Shown here piece after piece: positions 6,387 through 12,647 of a stretch of DNA of 12,647 nt. The position numbers and the translations under genes were made by a program. The notes under the pieces were generated by a model. It was not told the DNA's origin, did not search any database, and saw only the letters and a program-made list of their open reading frames with translations. This DNA is from Actinomycetota bacterium (GTDB taxonomy: Bacteria > Actinomycetota > Actinomycetes > S36-B12 > UBA5976): positions 1-12,647 of the forward strand of contig VGAH01000021.1 in the NCBI GenBank assembly GCA_016870945.1, in the 5' to 3' direction. Position 1 is the stretch's first letter. Every line of letters starts with the position of its first letter.

Positions 6387-7288
6387 AGTTTGAGGCCTCA
6401 TCGGGCAAGCCCATTTTCGGTCGAGTGTTGACTGCGATGATCACCCCGTTTAACGCTGACATGTCGCTCGACAAAGTGGGTGTAGCAAAGCTCGCCTCTT
6501 ACCTGGTAGAGCAAGGTAACGACGGTCTGGTTCTAAACGGCACGACTGGTGAGTCATCTACGGTGCAAGACGATGAGAAAACCGCGGTAGTAGCTGGCGT
6601 AGTTGAAGCTGTCGGTGGTAGAGCGTGCATAGTGGCAGGGGTCGGCAGTAATGACACCGCGCACAGCGTTCACCTAGCTAAAGAGGCACATGCTGCTGGG
6701 GCCGACGCGTTGATGGTGGTTACGCCTTACTACAACAAGCCTCAACAAGCCGGCGTGATCGCTCACATCACTGAGATCGCTAATGCGACACCACTACCGG
6801 TAATGACTTATGACATTCCAGGTCGTTCAGGAATACCGATTACTCATGAGAGTTTCTTGACCTTAAGCAAGAACCCAAAGATCGTCGCTAACAAAGATGC
6901 CAAAGCAGATTTGGTGGCCGCTAGTGAAGCGATTCATGAAACAGGCCTAACTTGGTACTCAGGTGATGACGGCTTAACGCTGCCGATGATGTCAGTCGGT
7001 GCAGTTGGGGTCGTGAGTGTGGTCGCACATCTGGTGGCGCCATTGATGCAGCAGATGGTCTCTGCTGCAGCCAACGATGACTACGAAGCGGCTAGAAAAT
7101 TCAACGAACAACTGATCCCGGTGGTTCGAGCAGTAATGACTCGCATGCCCGGTGCAGTCGCTATTAAGACAGTGCTAGACCAGATGGGCCTACCAGCTGG
7201 GCCGCTGCGACTCCCGTTGGTTGCAGCCACAGAATCAGAAAAGAAACGCCTACTCGAGGAGTTGCGCGCAGCCGGTTTGAATTGTTGA
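6383..7288 (+). CDS. dapA: 4-hydroxy-tetrahydrodipicolinate synthase
   Basis: A 301-residue TIM-barrel aldolase that condenses pyruvate with aspartate-semialdehyde, the first committed step to diaminopimelate and lysine. K171 (in VANKDAKADL) is the Schiff-base lysine. T54-T55 in NGTTGES (52-58), Y117 in TPYYNKP and Y143 in YDIPGRSG form the proton relay, and R148 binds substrate carboxylate. The start is TTG at 6383, inside a TTGA overlap with the thyX stop. It is supported because about 15 residues before LTAMITPF is also the N-terminal length I recall for mycobacterial DapA. A weak GGACGAG sits near 6369-6375. It lies in one overlapping unit with thyX and rnj, the order known from Mycobacterium. 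dapB, acting next in the pathway, is 1.8 kb upstream in a separate block. Confidence 0.97.
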   Translation: MKFEASSGKPIFGRVLTAMITPFNADMSLDKVGVAKLASYLVEQGNDGLVLNGTTGESSTVQDDEKTAVVAGVVEAVGGRACIVAGVGSNDTAHSVHLAKEAHAAGADALMVVTPYYNKPQQAGVIAHITEIANATPLPVMTYDIPGRSGIPITHESFLTLSKNPKIVANKDAKADLVAASEAIHETGLTWYSGDDGLTLPMMSVGAVGVVSVVAHLVAPLMQQMVSAAANDDYEAARKFNEQLIPVVRAVMTRMPGAVAIKTVLDQMGLPAGPLRLPLVAATESEKKRLLEELRAAGLNC

Positions 7289-8970
7289 AGTTTCCTTTTC
7301 AAGACTTAGGTGACCCACCGCCGTTAGCTGACGGGGTACTGCGGGTGTTACCACTTGGCGGTTGCGGTGACGTCGGGCGCAACATGACTGTCTTTGAATA
7401 TCAAGATTCGATGTTGTTGGTCGATTGCGGGGTGCTTTTCCCAGAGGCGTCACAGACAGGTATCGATTTGATCTTGCCTGACTTCTCTGTCATCGCTGAC
7501 AGGTTCTTCAAAGTAAAGGCCTTGATTCTCACTCACGGTCACGAAGACCACATCGGCGGTGTGCCGTTCTTGCTGCGAGAGCGCCCAGACATTCAGATCT
7601 ACGGGTCAAGGCTTACCTGTGCCTTCGTTCGAGAAAAATGCGCTGAGCATCGACTTTCACCGAAGATGCACATCGTCAAAGAGGGTGATCGCGTAACTCT
7701 CGGCGAGTTCGCAGTCGATTTCATCGCTATTACCCACTCGATACCTGATGCCCTGGCTCTTCGCATCGTGGCCGGCGACACGAAGGTTCTCTATACGAGT
7801 GATTTCAACATTGATCCGCTGCCAGTAGACGGGCGTGTCACTGACATGGCCGCCTTTGCGCGATTTGGCGCTGAGGGTGTTGATTTGCTGATGATCGATT
7901 CGACCAACGCCGAAGTTGAAGTGCCTGCAGTTTCAGAGCGAGAAATCGAGCCGGTGCTCGACATGATCGTTGCTGACGCGCCACACCGGGTGATAGTCGC
8001 GGCGTTTTCATCACACATAAATCGAATTCAGCAGATCATCAATGTGGCAGTGCGCAATTCGAGAAAGGTGGCATTCGTCGGGCGATCGATGTTGCGAAAC
8101 TCGACGGTGGCACGTGATCTTGGGTTTCTTAGGTTCCCGCCAGGAACGGTCATTTCGATTGATGATGTCGAGGGCTACCCCGATGACGAAGTCGTGCTGA
8201 TAACGACCGGCTCGCAAGGTGAGCCTGCCTCTGCGTTAGCGCGAATGGCAAGTAGAGACCACCGATTTCGTGTGCGTGAAGGTGACACCGTCGTCTTGTC
8301 ATCTTCGGTGGTGCCAGGCAACGAACAAGCGGTCAATAGAGTTATCAACGACTTGACTCGGCAAGGGGTCAGCGTCATCGATGAGTCTCGCGCCCGAGTT
8401 CACGTATCAGGGCATGCAACAAAACACGAGTTGTTGCAGATCTACAACTTGGTTCAGCCTGCCAATGTGATGCCCGTTCATGGTGAGCCACGACATCAAC
8501 ACGCAAACGCTCGTATAGCCCATAGCACTGGCGTGGCAATGAACTCAATCAAGGTGGTAGACGACGGGGTAGTGGTCGATGTTGTCGGTGGCAAAGCCGA
8601 GATAGTCGGGGCCGTCCCTTGCGGTTTGGTTTATGTGGACGGGGCAAGTGTGGGTTCGACAGCAGAGGTGTCTTTAAAAGATAGACGCGTCCTTGCTGCA
8701 GAGGGTTTTCTTTCGGTTATCACCGTTGTTGACCTCATCGATAGAAGTGTCATCGCAGGCCCAGAGGTGCACGCTCGGGGTTTTAGCGAAGACCCGACCG
8801 TTTTTACCGAATTGACCAAACTTGTGGGTGATGAGCTAGAAAGCGCACTCCAACGCGATGTCACCGATATTTCAGAGCTTCAGCGAATCGTTCGCAAGAC
8901 AGCCGGTACTTGGGTGAATAAACAGCGCGGCCGGCGTCCGATGATCGTTCCGGTGGTAATAGAGGCCTGA
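7285..8970 (+). CDS. rnj: Ribonuclease J (metallo-beta-lactamase/beta-CASP)
   Basis: A 561-residue RNase with endonuclease and 5'-3' exonuclease activity in its family, acting in mRNA decay and rRNA maturation. The zinc-binding motif HGHEDH is at 84-89, with further metal ligands H151 (THSIPD) and D173 (TSDFNID). The beta-CASP region follows (about 205-365), with STNAEVEVP and FVGRSMLRN. SGH with H377, MPVHG with H399 and a C-terminal RNase J domain ending PMIVPVVIEA complete it. Metal-site context varies slightly: TSDF where many have TGDF. Two TTG codons stand in tandem (7282 and 7285). I choose 7285 because it gives a TTGA overlap with the dapA stop, the same junction as thyX/dapA; 7282 would add one residue. 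No Shine-Dalgarno is close (GAGGAG is 23 nt away), so coupling to dapA is likely. Confidence 0.96.
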   Translation: MKFPFQDLGDPPPLADGVLRVLPLGGCGDVGRNMTVFEYQDSMLLVDCGVLFPEASQTGIDLILPDFSVIADRFFKVKALILTHGHEDHIGGVPFLLRERPDIQIYGSRLTCAFVREKCAEHRLSPKMHIVKEGDRVTLGEFAVDFIAITHSIPDALALRIVAGDTKVLYTSDFNIDPLPVDGRVTDMAAFARFGAEGVDLLMIDSTNAEVEVPAVSEREIEPVLDMIVADAPHRVIVAAFSSHINRIQQIINVAVRNSRKVAFVGRSMLRNSTVARDLGFLRFPPGTVISIDDVEGYPDDEVVLITTGSQGEPASALARMASRDHRFRVREGDTVVLSSSVVPGNEQAVNRVINDLTRQGVSVIDESRARVHVSGHATKHELLQIYNLVQPANVMPVHGEPRHQHANARIAHSTGVAMNSIKVVDDGVVVDVVGGKAEIVGAVPCGLVYVDGASVGSTAEVSLKDRRVLAAEGFLSVITVVDLIDRSVIAGPEVHARGFSEDPTVFTELTKLVGDELESALQRDVTDISELQRIVRKTAGTWVNKQRGRRPMIVPVVIEA

Positions 8971-9010
8971 CACGCGGTGAAATTGGCGCCGTATTGCCAT
9001 GAATCGGTCT

Positions 9011-9021
9011 TAGCCTTTTGC
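9011..9021 (+). repeat. 11-mer TAGCCTTTTGC, copy 1 (upstream of ftsK)
   Basis: This exact 11-base sequence also occurs at 11888-11898 in the next intergenic region. In this copy it ends 1 nt before the ftsK ATG and contains the -10 candidate. The flanking bases differ between the copies. Confidence 0.6.
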
Positions 9022-9022
9022 T
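9011..9022 (+). promoter_or_regulatory. Leaderless-type -10 element for ftsK
   Basis: TAGCCT (9011-9016) is a TANNNT-type -10 hexamer followed by exactly 6 nt and the ftsK ATG at 9023, so transcription could begin at the A of the start codon. No Shine-Dalgarno is present in the 52-nt rnj-ftsK gap and no convincing -35 is seen at normal spacing. Leaderless mRNAs with this geometry are common in actinomycetes; its use here is inferred. The hexamer is part of the 11-mer TAGCCTTTTGC that recurs at 11888-11898. Confidence 0.45.
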
Positions 9023-11845
9023 ATGGCGACTCGTTCCCCGGTCGCGCAGCGAAGCCGTGCCCCGCGTACGGCAGCGCGCACTCGGGCAGTTAGAGCAGGC
9101 GCACCTCGTGCGGTGCGCAGACCCCCTCACCAAACAAATTTTGCAAATCGCCCTGTAGTCAATCGCGCCCCAGCTCGTCGTAAGGGCAAACCGCCATTGG
9201 TTCGCCTTGTTACCGGCTTGAGTAGAGGCTTGCTTTTCTTGTGGGTTCTTTGTGGACGCGGGGTCGGCTCGATTGCAAGAGCAATAGGTAAGAGCAGCGA
9301 CGCAATCGAGAACGAACAAAGAAGAGATGGCTTGGGATTGCTCTTTGTTGCTTTGGCAGTCTTGATTGGCGCAACGGTTTGGTTCGGGCTCACAGGCCCG
9401 GTGGCGCAATTCGTAGACACGGTTTTCAGGGGGGCTTTTGGTGCGCTCGTTTGGGTTTTGCCGGTGGTTTGTCTTTTTGCTGCGTGGCGAATCTTTAGAA
9501 ACCCGGCACCTAACGAACAGCTGGGACGGGTCATAACAGCGGTGATCGCACTGGTGATAGCGGTTAGTGGTTTGTGGCACATCTTGCGCGGCACGGCTGT
9601 GCCAAGCGATGGCGTTTTAGCAATGCGAGCTGGCTCAGGCTGGCTTGGCTGGGTAGTGACAACCCCGACCGTGACTTTGACTAACGCGTGGGTGGCCGCG
9701 ATTTTGTTCTTGCTCCTTGGTTTCTTCGGCTATCTGGTGTTAACTCGCACGCCAGTCTCGGCGGTTGCCGGCAATTTGAAGTTAGTCACTAAGCGAACCG
9801 CTGGGTTCTTGCACCCGAAAGATCTAGACACTCGAGATGACTCCTCGTCACTCGACACAGCCAATGAAGGTCTCGCCGACGACCATGACGATGACGACGA
9901 GCTGGGGCCACTCGTTGGCGTGGCAACGCAAGCTGAGTTAGAAATTCCAATAGATATCGATTCGACTTCGGCTATAGACGTGTTCGATCAATGGCTCGTG
10001 CCCGAAACCCCGTCACCAATTTCTAATGCACCCGTCGTCGAGGCAAGGCCTAAAGGCTGGCGCAACTGGGGTAGTTCGATTAAGAGCGCCCTCTTCGTCG
10101 GGGGTGTAACCAGTGCCACCGGGTCGGGCACTGCAACAGGTGCTGCAGGCGCATTACTTGCAAATGGTGCGACGCCAGGTGATGTGACTACTGGGTTAGT
10201 TGCTGATAAGCCCTTTGACGCTCTCGGCCTGGTAACGGTTGATAACCAAGCGCTAGATCTTGAACTCACGACTGAGTTGACGATTGAGATTGCAGCATCG
10301 GTTGCCCCTAATCGTGTTGAGGGCACGTTTGCTGCACGCCCGAAACCGAAACTTGTCGCAGAACCACTGCCTTTTGAAGTCGACGAGCCTTACGTTTTGC
10401 CGCCCCTTAATTTGCTAAAAGCCGGAGCAGCACCAAAAGTAAGAACCAGGGCAAATGAGCGAGTTGTACAAGCCTTAGGTGAAGTCTTTGCACAATTTGA
10501 AGTTGACGCTGAAGTCAAGGGCTTCATGCGGGGCCCAACAGTTACACGTTATGAAGTCGAACTTGGGCCAGCGGTAAAAGTCGAAAGAATCACCGCTCTT
10601 ACTAAGAACATCTCTTATGCGGTAGCTAGCTCTGAAGTTCGAATTCTCTCGCCGATTCCTGGGCGCTCGGCTATCGGCATAGAGATCCCAAACACCGACC
10701 GTGAGTTGGTGGCGCTAGGTGATTTGCTAAGAAGCCCGCTGGCCCAAGAAGACAGACACCCGCTCTTAGTCGGGTTAGGCAAAGACGTCGAAGGAAATGT
10801 CGTGTGTGCGAACTTGGCCAAGATGCCGCATCTGTTGGTTGCGGGTTCTACTGGTGCTGGTAAGTCGAGCTGCATCAACTCGATGGTTACTTCAATCTTG
10901 ATGAGAGCCACCCCTGATGAAGTAAAGATGGTCTTGATTGACCCCAAACGGGTTGAACTCTCGGTATACGCCGGTGCGCCGCATCTCATTACCCCCATCG
11001 TGACCAACCCAAAGAAGGCGGCTGAGTCTTTGGCATGGGTGGTCAAAGAGATGGAGTTGCGATACGACGACCTTCACAAATACGGCTATCGCCACGTTGA
11101 TGACTTCAATGCGGCTGTAAGGGCTGGACGAGTAGATGCACTCGAAGGCGAGCGTGAGCCAAAGCCACACCCGTATTTGCTCGTGGTGGTTGATGAGCTA
11201 GCAGATTTGATGATGGTCGCCCCTAGAGACGTCGAAGATGCGATTGTTCGTATCACGCAACTCGCACGTGCAGCCGGCATCCACCTTGTTGTGGCGACCC
11301 AGCGACCGAGTGTTGACGTGGTCACAGGATTGATCAAGGCAAATATGCCAAGCCGGCTCGCGTTTGCTACTTCGAGCCTTGCTGACAGTCGAGTGATTCT
11401 TGATCAAAACGGCGCAGAGAAACTTGTGGGCCAAGGTGACGGCTTGTTCTTGCCGATGGGTGCTACCAAACCAGTGCGCTTACAAGGTGCATTCGTGGCC
11501 GAGGTTGAAATTCGCCAAATTGTTGCTCGTTGTACTGCACAGCGAAAACCCAACTATCGAAAAGACGTTGAGAGCGTCACCATTTCTGCGAACACAGCAG
11601 ACGATGACATCGGCCAAGACCTAGAAGCACTGCTTGCTGCAGCCGAGCTGGTTGTAAGCACCCAGCTCGGTTCGACTTCGATGCTGCAGCGCAAGCTTCG
11701 TATCGGGTTTGCCAAGGCTGGCCGATTGATGGATCTACTCGAATCTCGAGGCATCGTTGGCCCAAGTGAGGGTTCAAAAGCTCGTGAAGTGTTGATTACC
11801 CCAGAGGGTTTACCCGAGGTATTGGCTTCGTTAACCCCGCGTTAG
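9023..11845 (+). CDS. ftsK: DNA translocase FtsK
   Basis: A 940-residue septum-anchored ATPase that pumps chromosomal DNA during division and activates dimer resolution at dif. The order is: an Arg/Ala-rich basic N-terminus (1-56); a membrane domain with about four to five hydrophobic segments (about 62-77, 104-125, 138-157, 168-188 and 221-241); a variable linker (about 242-455) with an acidic run (286-293) and a Gly/Ala/Thr-rich stretch (365-391); then the motor. The motor has Walker A GSTGAGKS (608-615), Walker B LLVVVDELADLM (719-730) and ATQRPSVDVVTGLIKANMPS (758-777), followed by the winged-helix gamma domain (about 866-935: STSMLQRKLRIGFAKAGRLM) that reads polar DNA motifs. The ATG at 9023 is preceded by the conserved-type leaderless signal and no Shine-Dalgarno. 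The RRDGLGLLFVALAV segment resembles the N-terminal region of actinomycete FtsK proteins. Confidence 0.97.
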   Translation: MATRSPVAQRSRAPRTAARTRAVRAGAPRAVRRPPHQTNFANRPVVNRAPARRKGKPPLVRLVTGLSRGLLFLWVLCGRGVGSIARAIGKSSDAIENEQRRDGLGLLFVALAVLIGATVWFGLTGPVAQFVDTVFRGAFGALVWVLPVVCLFAAWRIFRNPAPNEQLGRVITAVIALVIAVSGLWHILRGTAVPSDGVLAMRAGSGWLGWVVTTPTVTLTNAWVAAILFLLLGFFGYLVLTRTPVSAVAGNLKLVTKRTAGFLHPKDLDTRDDSSSLDTANEGLADDHDDDDELGPLVGVATQAELEIPIDIDSTSAIDVFDQWLVPETPSPISNAPVVEARPKGWRNWGSSIKSALFVGGVTSATGSGTATGAAGALLANGATPGDVTTGLVADKPFDALGLVTVDNQALDLELTTELTIEIAASVAPNRVEGTFAARPKPKLVAEPLPFEVDEPYVLPPLNLLKAGAAPKVRTRANERVVQALGEVFAQFEVDAEVKGFMRGPTVTRYEVELGPAVKVERITALTKNISYAVASSEVRILSPIPGRSAIGIEIPNTDRELVALGDLLRSPLAQEDRHPLLVGLGKDVEGNVVCANLAKMPHLLVAGSTGAGKSSCINSMVTSILMRATPDEVKMVLIDPKRVELSVYAGAPHLITPIVTNPKKAAESLAWVVKEMELRYDDLHKYGYRHVDDFNAAVRAGRVDALEGEREPKPHPYLLVVVDELADLMMVAPRDVEDAIVRITQLARAAGIHLVVATQRPSVDVVTGLIKANMPSRLAFATSSLADSRVILDQNGAEKLVGQGDGLFLPMGATKPVRLQGAFVAEVEIRQIVARCTAQRKPNYRKDVESVTISANTADDDIGQDLEALLAAAELVVSTQLGSTSMLQRKLRIGFAKAGRLMDLLESRGIVGPSEGSKAREVLITPEGLPEVLASLTPR

Positions 11846-11887
11846 TTCGCGGCGTGACCCGAGGTCGTGCACGTATAAGCACAGGCG

Positions 11888-11898
11888 TAGCCTTTTGC
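11888..11898 (+). repeat. 11-mer TAGCCTTTTGC, copy 2 (upstream of the RodZ-like gene)
   Basis: Exact match to 9011-9021. In this copy no start codon follows directly; the next gene begins 55 nt after the repeat ends. Its last base overlaps the first CCACAGTAA direct repeat. Confidence 0.6.
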
Positions 11899-11940
11899 CA
11901 CAGTAATTCCCCAAGGTGGGTGAGACACCACCCACAGTAA
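11898..11940 (+). repeat. CCACAGTAA direct repeat pair flanking a hairpin
   Basis: The 9-mer CCACAGTAA occurs at 11898-11906 and again at 11932-11940, 34 bp apart start to start (about three helical turns). The second copy overlaps the right arm of the 11916-11935 hairpin. The spacing would put both copies on the same DNA face if a protein bound them. Chance is possible for a 9-mer. Confidence 0.35.
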
Positions 11941-11953
11941 GTGAGCAGCGGCG

Positions 11954-12647
11954 ATGCCTGTCGGTCAAGAGCTTGCCCAAGCGCGAATCGTTTTGGGCCT
12001 AAGCGTGGATGAAGTTGCGCAGCGCACCCGTATTCGCGCCGCCAACATCAAGCGAATCGACCAAGACGACTTTAAGAAGTTAGGTGCCGACGTTTACGTA
12101 AGTGGCTGGATCCGCTCTTATGCCGAGGCAGTAGGTCTAGACCCCGCAGCAATGGTGGCTAAATACCGTTCCGAAAACCCGATTGTCGCGGTGACACCAG
12201 AAAGTCAAACTGAGCTACTACCTGGGTCACCCCTTAACTCTTACACCAACCGAAAGGTAAAGATCACCAAAGAAGAAGTGGACGTATTGCCCGCTGCCCC
12301 CGTCCGAGTACTTGAAAGAAAAGCACCAAAAGAACGCACGAACTGGTCGATGGTGCTTGCAGCAGTCTTTGCCGGTTTGTTGGTTATTGGTGGGCTCGCC
12401 TTGATTGGCCGACTAGTCGTTGGCGGTGGTGGCTCTGAGGTAGTTATTGCAGACGAGACGGTGGCAGAGCAAACCGAAGTTGTGGTAGCTGAAGATGCTG
12501 ATGCACAAAGCCCAACCGGCGAGTTGACGGCGGCGATTCCTGGTGCACCAGTGCAATTGGTTGTGAGGGTTGAGTCGGGCCGAAGCTGGGTGCGAGTTTC
12601 AGATATTGCTGACGTCGAGATTTTTGAAGGCATTCTGACGGCAGGTG
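11954..12647 (+). CDS. RodZ-like helix-turn-helix membrane protein (3' truncated)
   Basis: The reading frame is open from ATG 11954 to the right edge (231 residues, no stop). An in-frame TGA at 11942-11944 makes this the first possible ATG; the upstream GAGCAGCGG is only a weak ribosome site. Residues 4-70 form a Cro/C1-type helix-turn-helix (LAQARIVLGLSVDEVAQRTRI...YVSGWIRSYAEAVGLD) of the HTH_25/RodZ type. Residues 71-130 are a charged cytoplasmic linker, and 132-157 is one membrane segment (VLAAVFAGLLVIGGLALIG) preceded by positive residues. An acidic extracytoplasmic linker follows, then the beginning of a DUF4115/RodZ C-terminal domain (VQLVVRVESGRSWVRVSD, ADVEIFEGILTAG). RodZ in rod-shaped bacteria tethers MreB to the elongation machinery. 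Many actinomycetes carry a RodZ-like protein after ftsK without a clear MreB role, so function here is open. Confidence 0.85.
   Translation, partial: MPVGQELAQARIVLGLSVDEVAQRTRIRAANIKRIDQDDFKKLGADVYVSGWIRSYAEAVGLDPAAMVAKYRSENPIVAVTPESQTELLPGSPLNSYTNRKVKITKEEVDVLPAAPVRVLERKAPKERTNWSMVLAAVFAGLLVIGGLALIGRLVVGGGGSEVVIADETVAEQTEVVVAEDADAQSPTGELTAAIPGAPVQLVVRVESGRSWVRVSDIADVEIFEGILTAG

Larger units (their letters stand above)
11846..11953 (+). promoter_or_regulatory. ftsK-rodZ intergenic region with promoter-like element
   Basis: This 108-bp gap holds several small signals. TAGCCTTTTGC (11888-11898) repeats the ftsK -10 region; if used the same way it would start a transcript near 11900 with a leader of about 54 nt for the RodZ-like gene. 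A perfect 7-bp hairpin (GTGGGTG 11916-11922 with CACCCAC 11929-11935, 6-nt loop) lies in that leader. CCACAGTAA is directly repeated at 11898-11906 and 11932-11940. A 5-bp hairpin (CCGCG 11837-11841 with CGCGG 11848-11852) spans the ftsK stop but has no T-run, so it is a poor terminator candidate. Confidence 0.4.

Noticed and set aside
8999..9013. Four-codon open frame (MNRS) just before ftsK
   Set aside because: It is a minimal ATG-to-TAG frame with no ribosome site and overlaps the proposed -10. It is most likely chance.
8861..9580. Long reverse-strand open frame (239 codons) opposite the rnj/ftsK junction
   Set aside because: It lies antisense to the end of rnj and to the conserved membrane domain of ftsK. 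The predicted protein is low in hydrophobic order, rich in Cys/Arg/Ser/Asn, and matches nothing I recognise. It is a shadow of the coding strand.
11837..11852. Terminator hairpin after ftsK
   Set aside because: The CCGCG/CGCGG stem is only 5 bp, overlaps the stop codon and lacks a T-run. It is listed only as part of the intergenic region.
1..12647. Defence system, prophage, insertion sequence, CRISPR array, tRNA or rRNA
   Set aside because: I looked for transposase or integrase motifs, direct-repeat arrays, terminal inverted repeats and cloverleaf patterns and found none. Nearly all of the sequence is accounted for by the listed genes and short gaps.

Overview
This window is a stretch of conserved housekeeping chromosome from an actinomycete-type bacterium (phylum Actinomycetota). 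The evidence is protein style and gene order. The PNPase has the GSTSMASVC phosphate-site variant and the RNase J and DapA closely resemble what I remember of mycobacterial RNase J and DapA. The run rpsO-pnp-M16 peptidase-dapB-(...)-thyX-dapA-rnj-ftsK-RodZ-like follows the order known from Mycobacterium and Streptomyces. Base composition looks intermediate (about half G+C by eye), lower than in classic soil actinomycetes. Intergenic gaps are short and many genes overlap by 4 nt, which suggests a compact genome such as those of small planktonic or Microbacteriaceae-like lineages. That placement is inference only.

Layout. (1) 1-183 is the end of rpsO (ribosomal protein S15), followed by a 180-nt leader containing several inverted repeats. 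(2) 364-4600 is a tightly overlapping forward block: pnp (RNA phosphorolysis), an M16 zinc peptidase (pepR-like) and dapB (lysine/diaminopimelate pathway). (3) 4608-5590 is a reverse-strand pair, azlC-azlD, encoding a branched-chain amino-acid exporter type permease. It is convergent with dapB and divergent from thyX. (4) 5634-8970 is a second overlapping forward block: thyX (flavin-dependent thymidylate synthase), dapA (first committed step of DAP/lysine synthesis) and rnj (RNase J). (5) 9023-11845 is ftsK (septal DNA translocase), which appears to have a leaderless start. (6) 11954 to the right edge is a truncated RodZ-like gene: helix-turn-helix, one membrane segment and the start of an extracytoplasmic domain.

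How the genes relate. Two central RNA-decay enzymes (PNPase and RNase J) flank two steps of the DAP pathway, DapA then DapB acting on its product, which supply lysine and peptidoglycan cross-links. ThyX supplies dTMP for DNA. FtsK and the RodZ-like protein belong to division and cell shape. azlCD is the only pair that looks like a lineage-specific insertion.

I found no mobile element, CRISPR array, tRNA/rRNA gene, phage or defence system, and no convincing new multigene system. The best leads are regulatory: a pnp leader with mutually exclusive hairpins, one of which would bury the Shine-Dalgarno sequence; coupled TTG starts with an identical 9-mer; leaderless-type starts; and an 11-mer shared by the ftsK and rodZ upstream regions.
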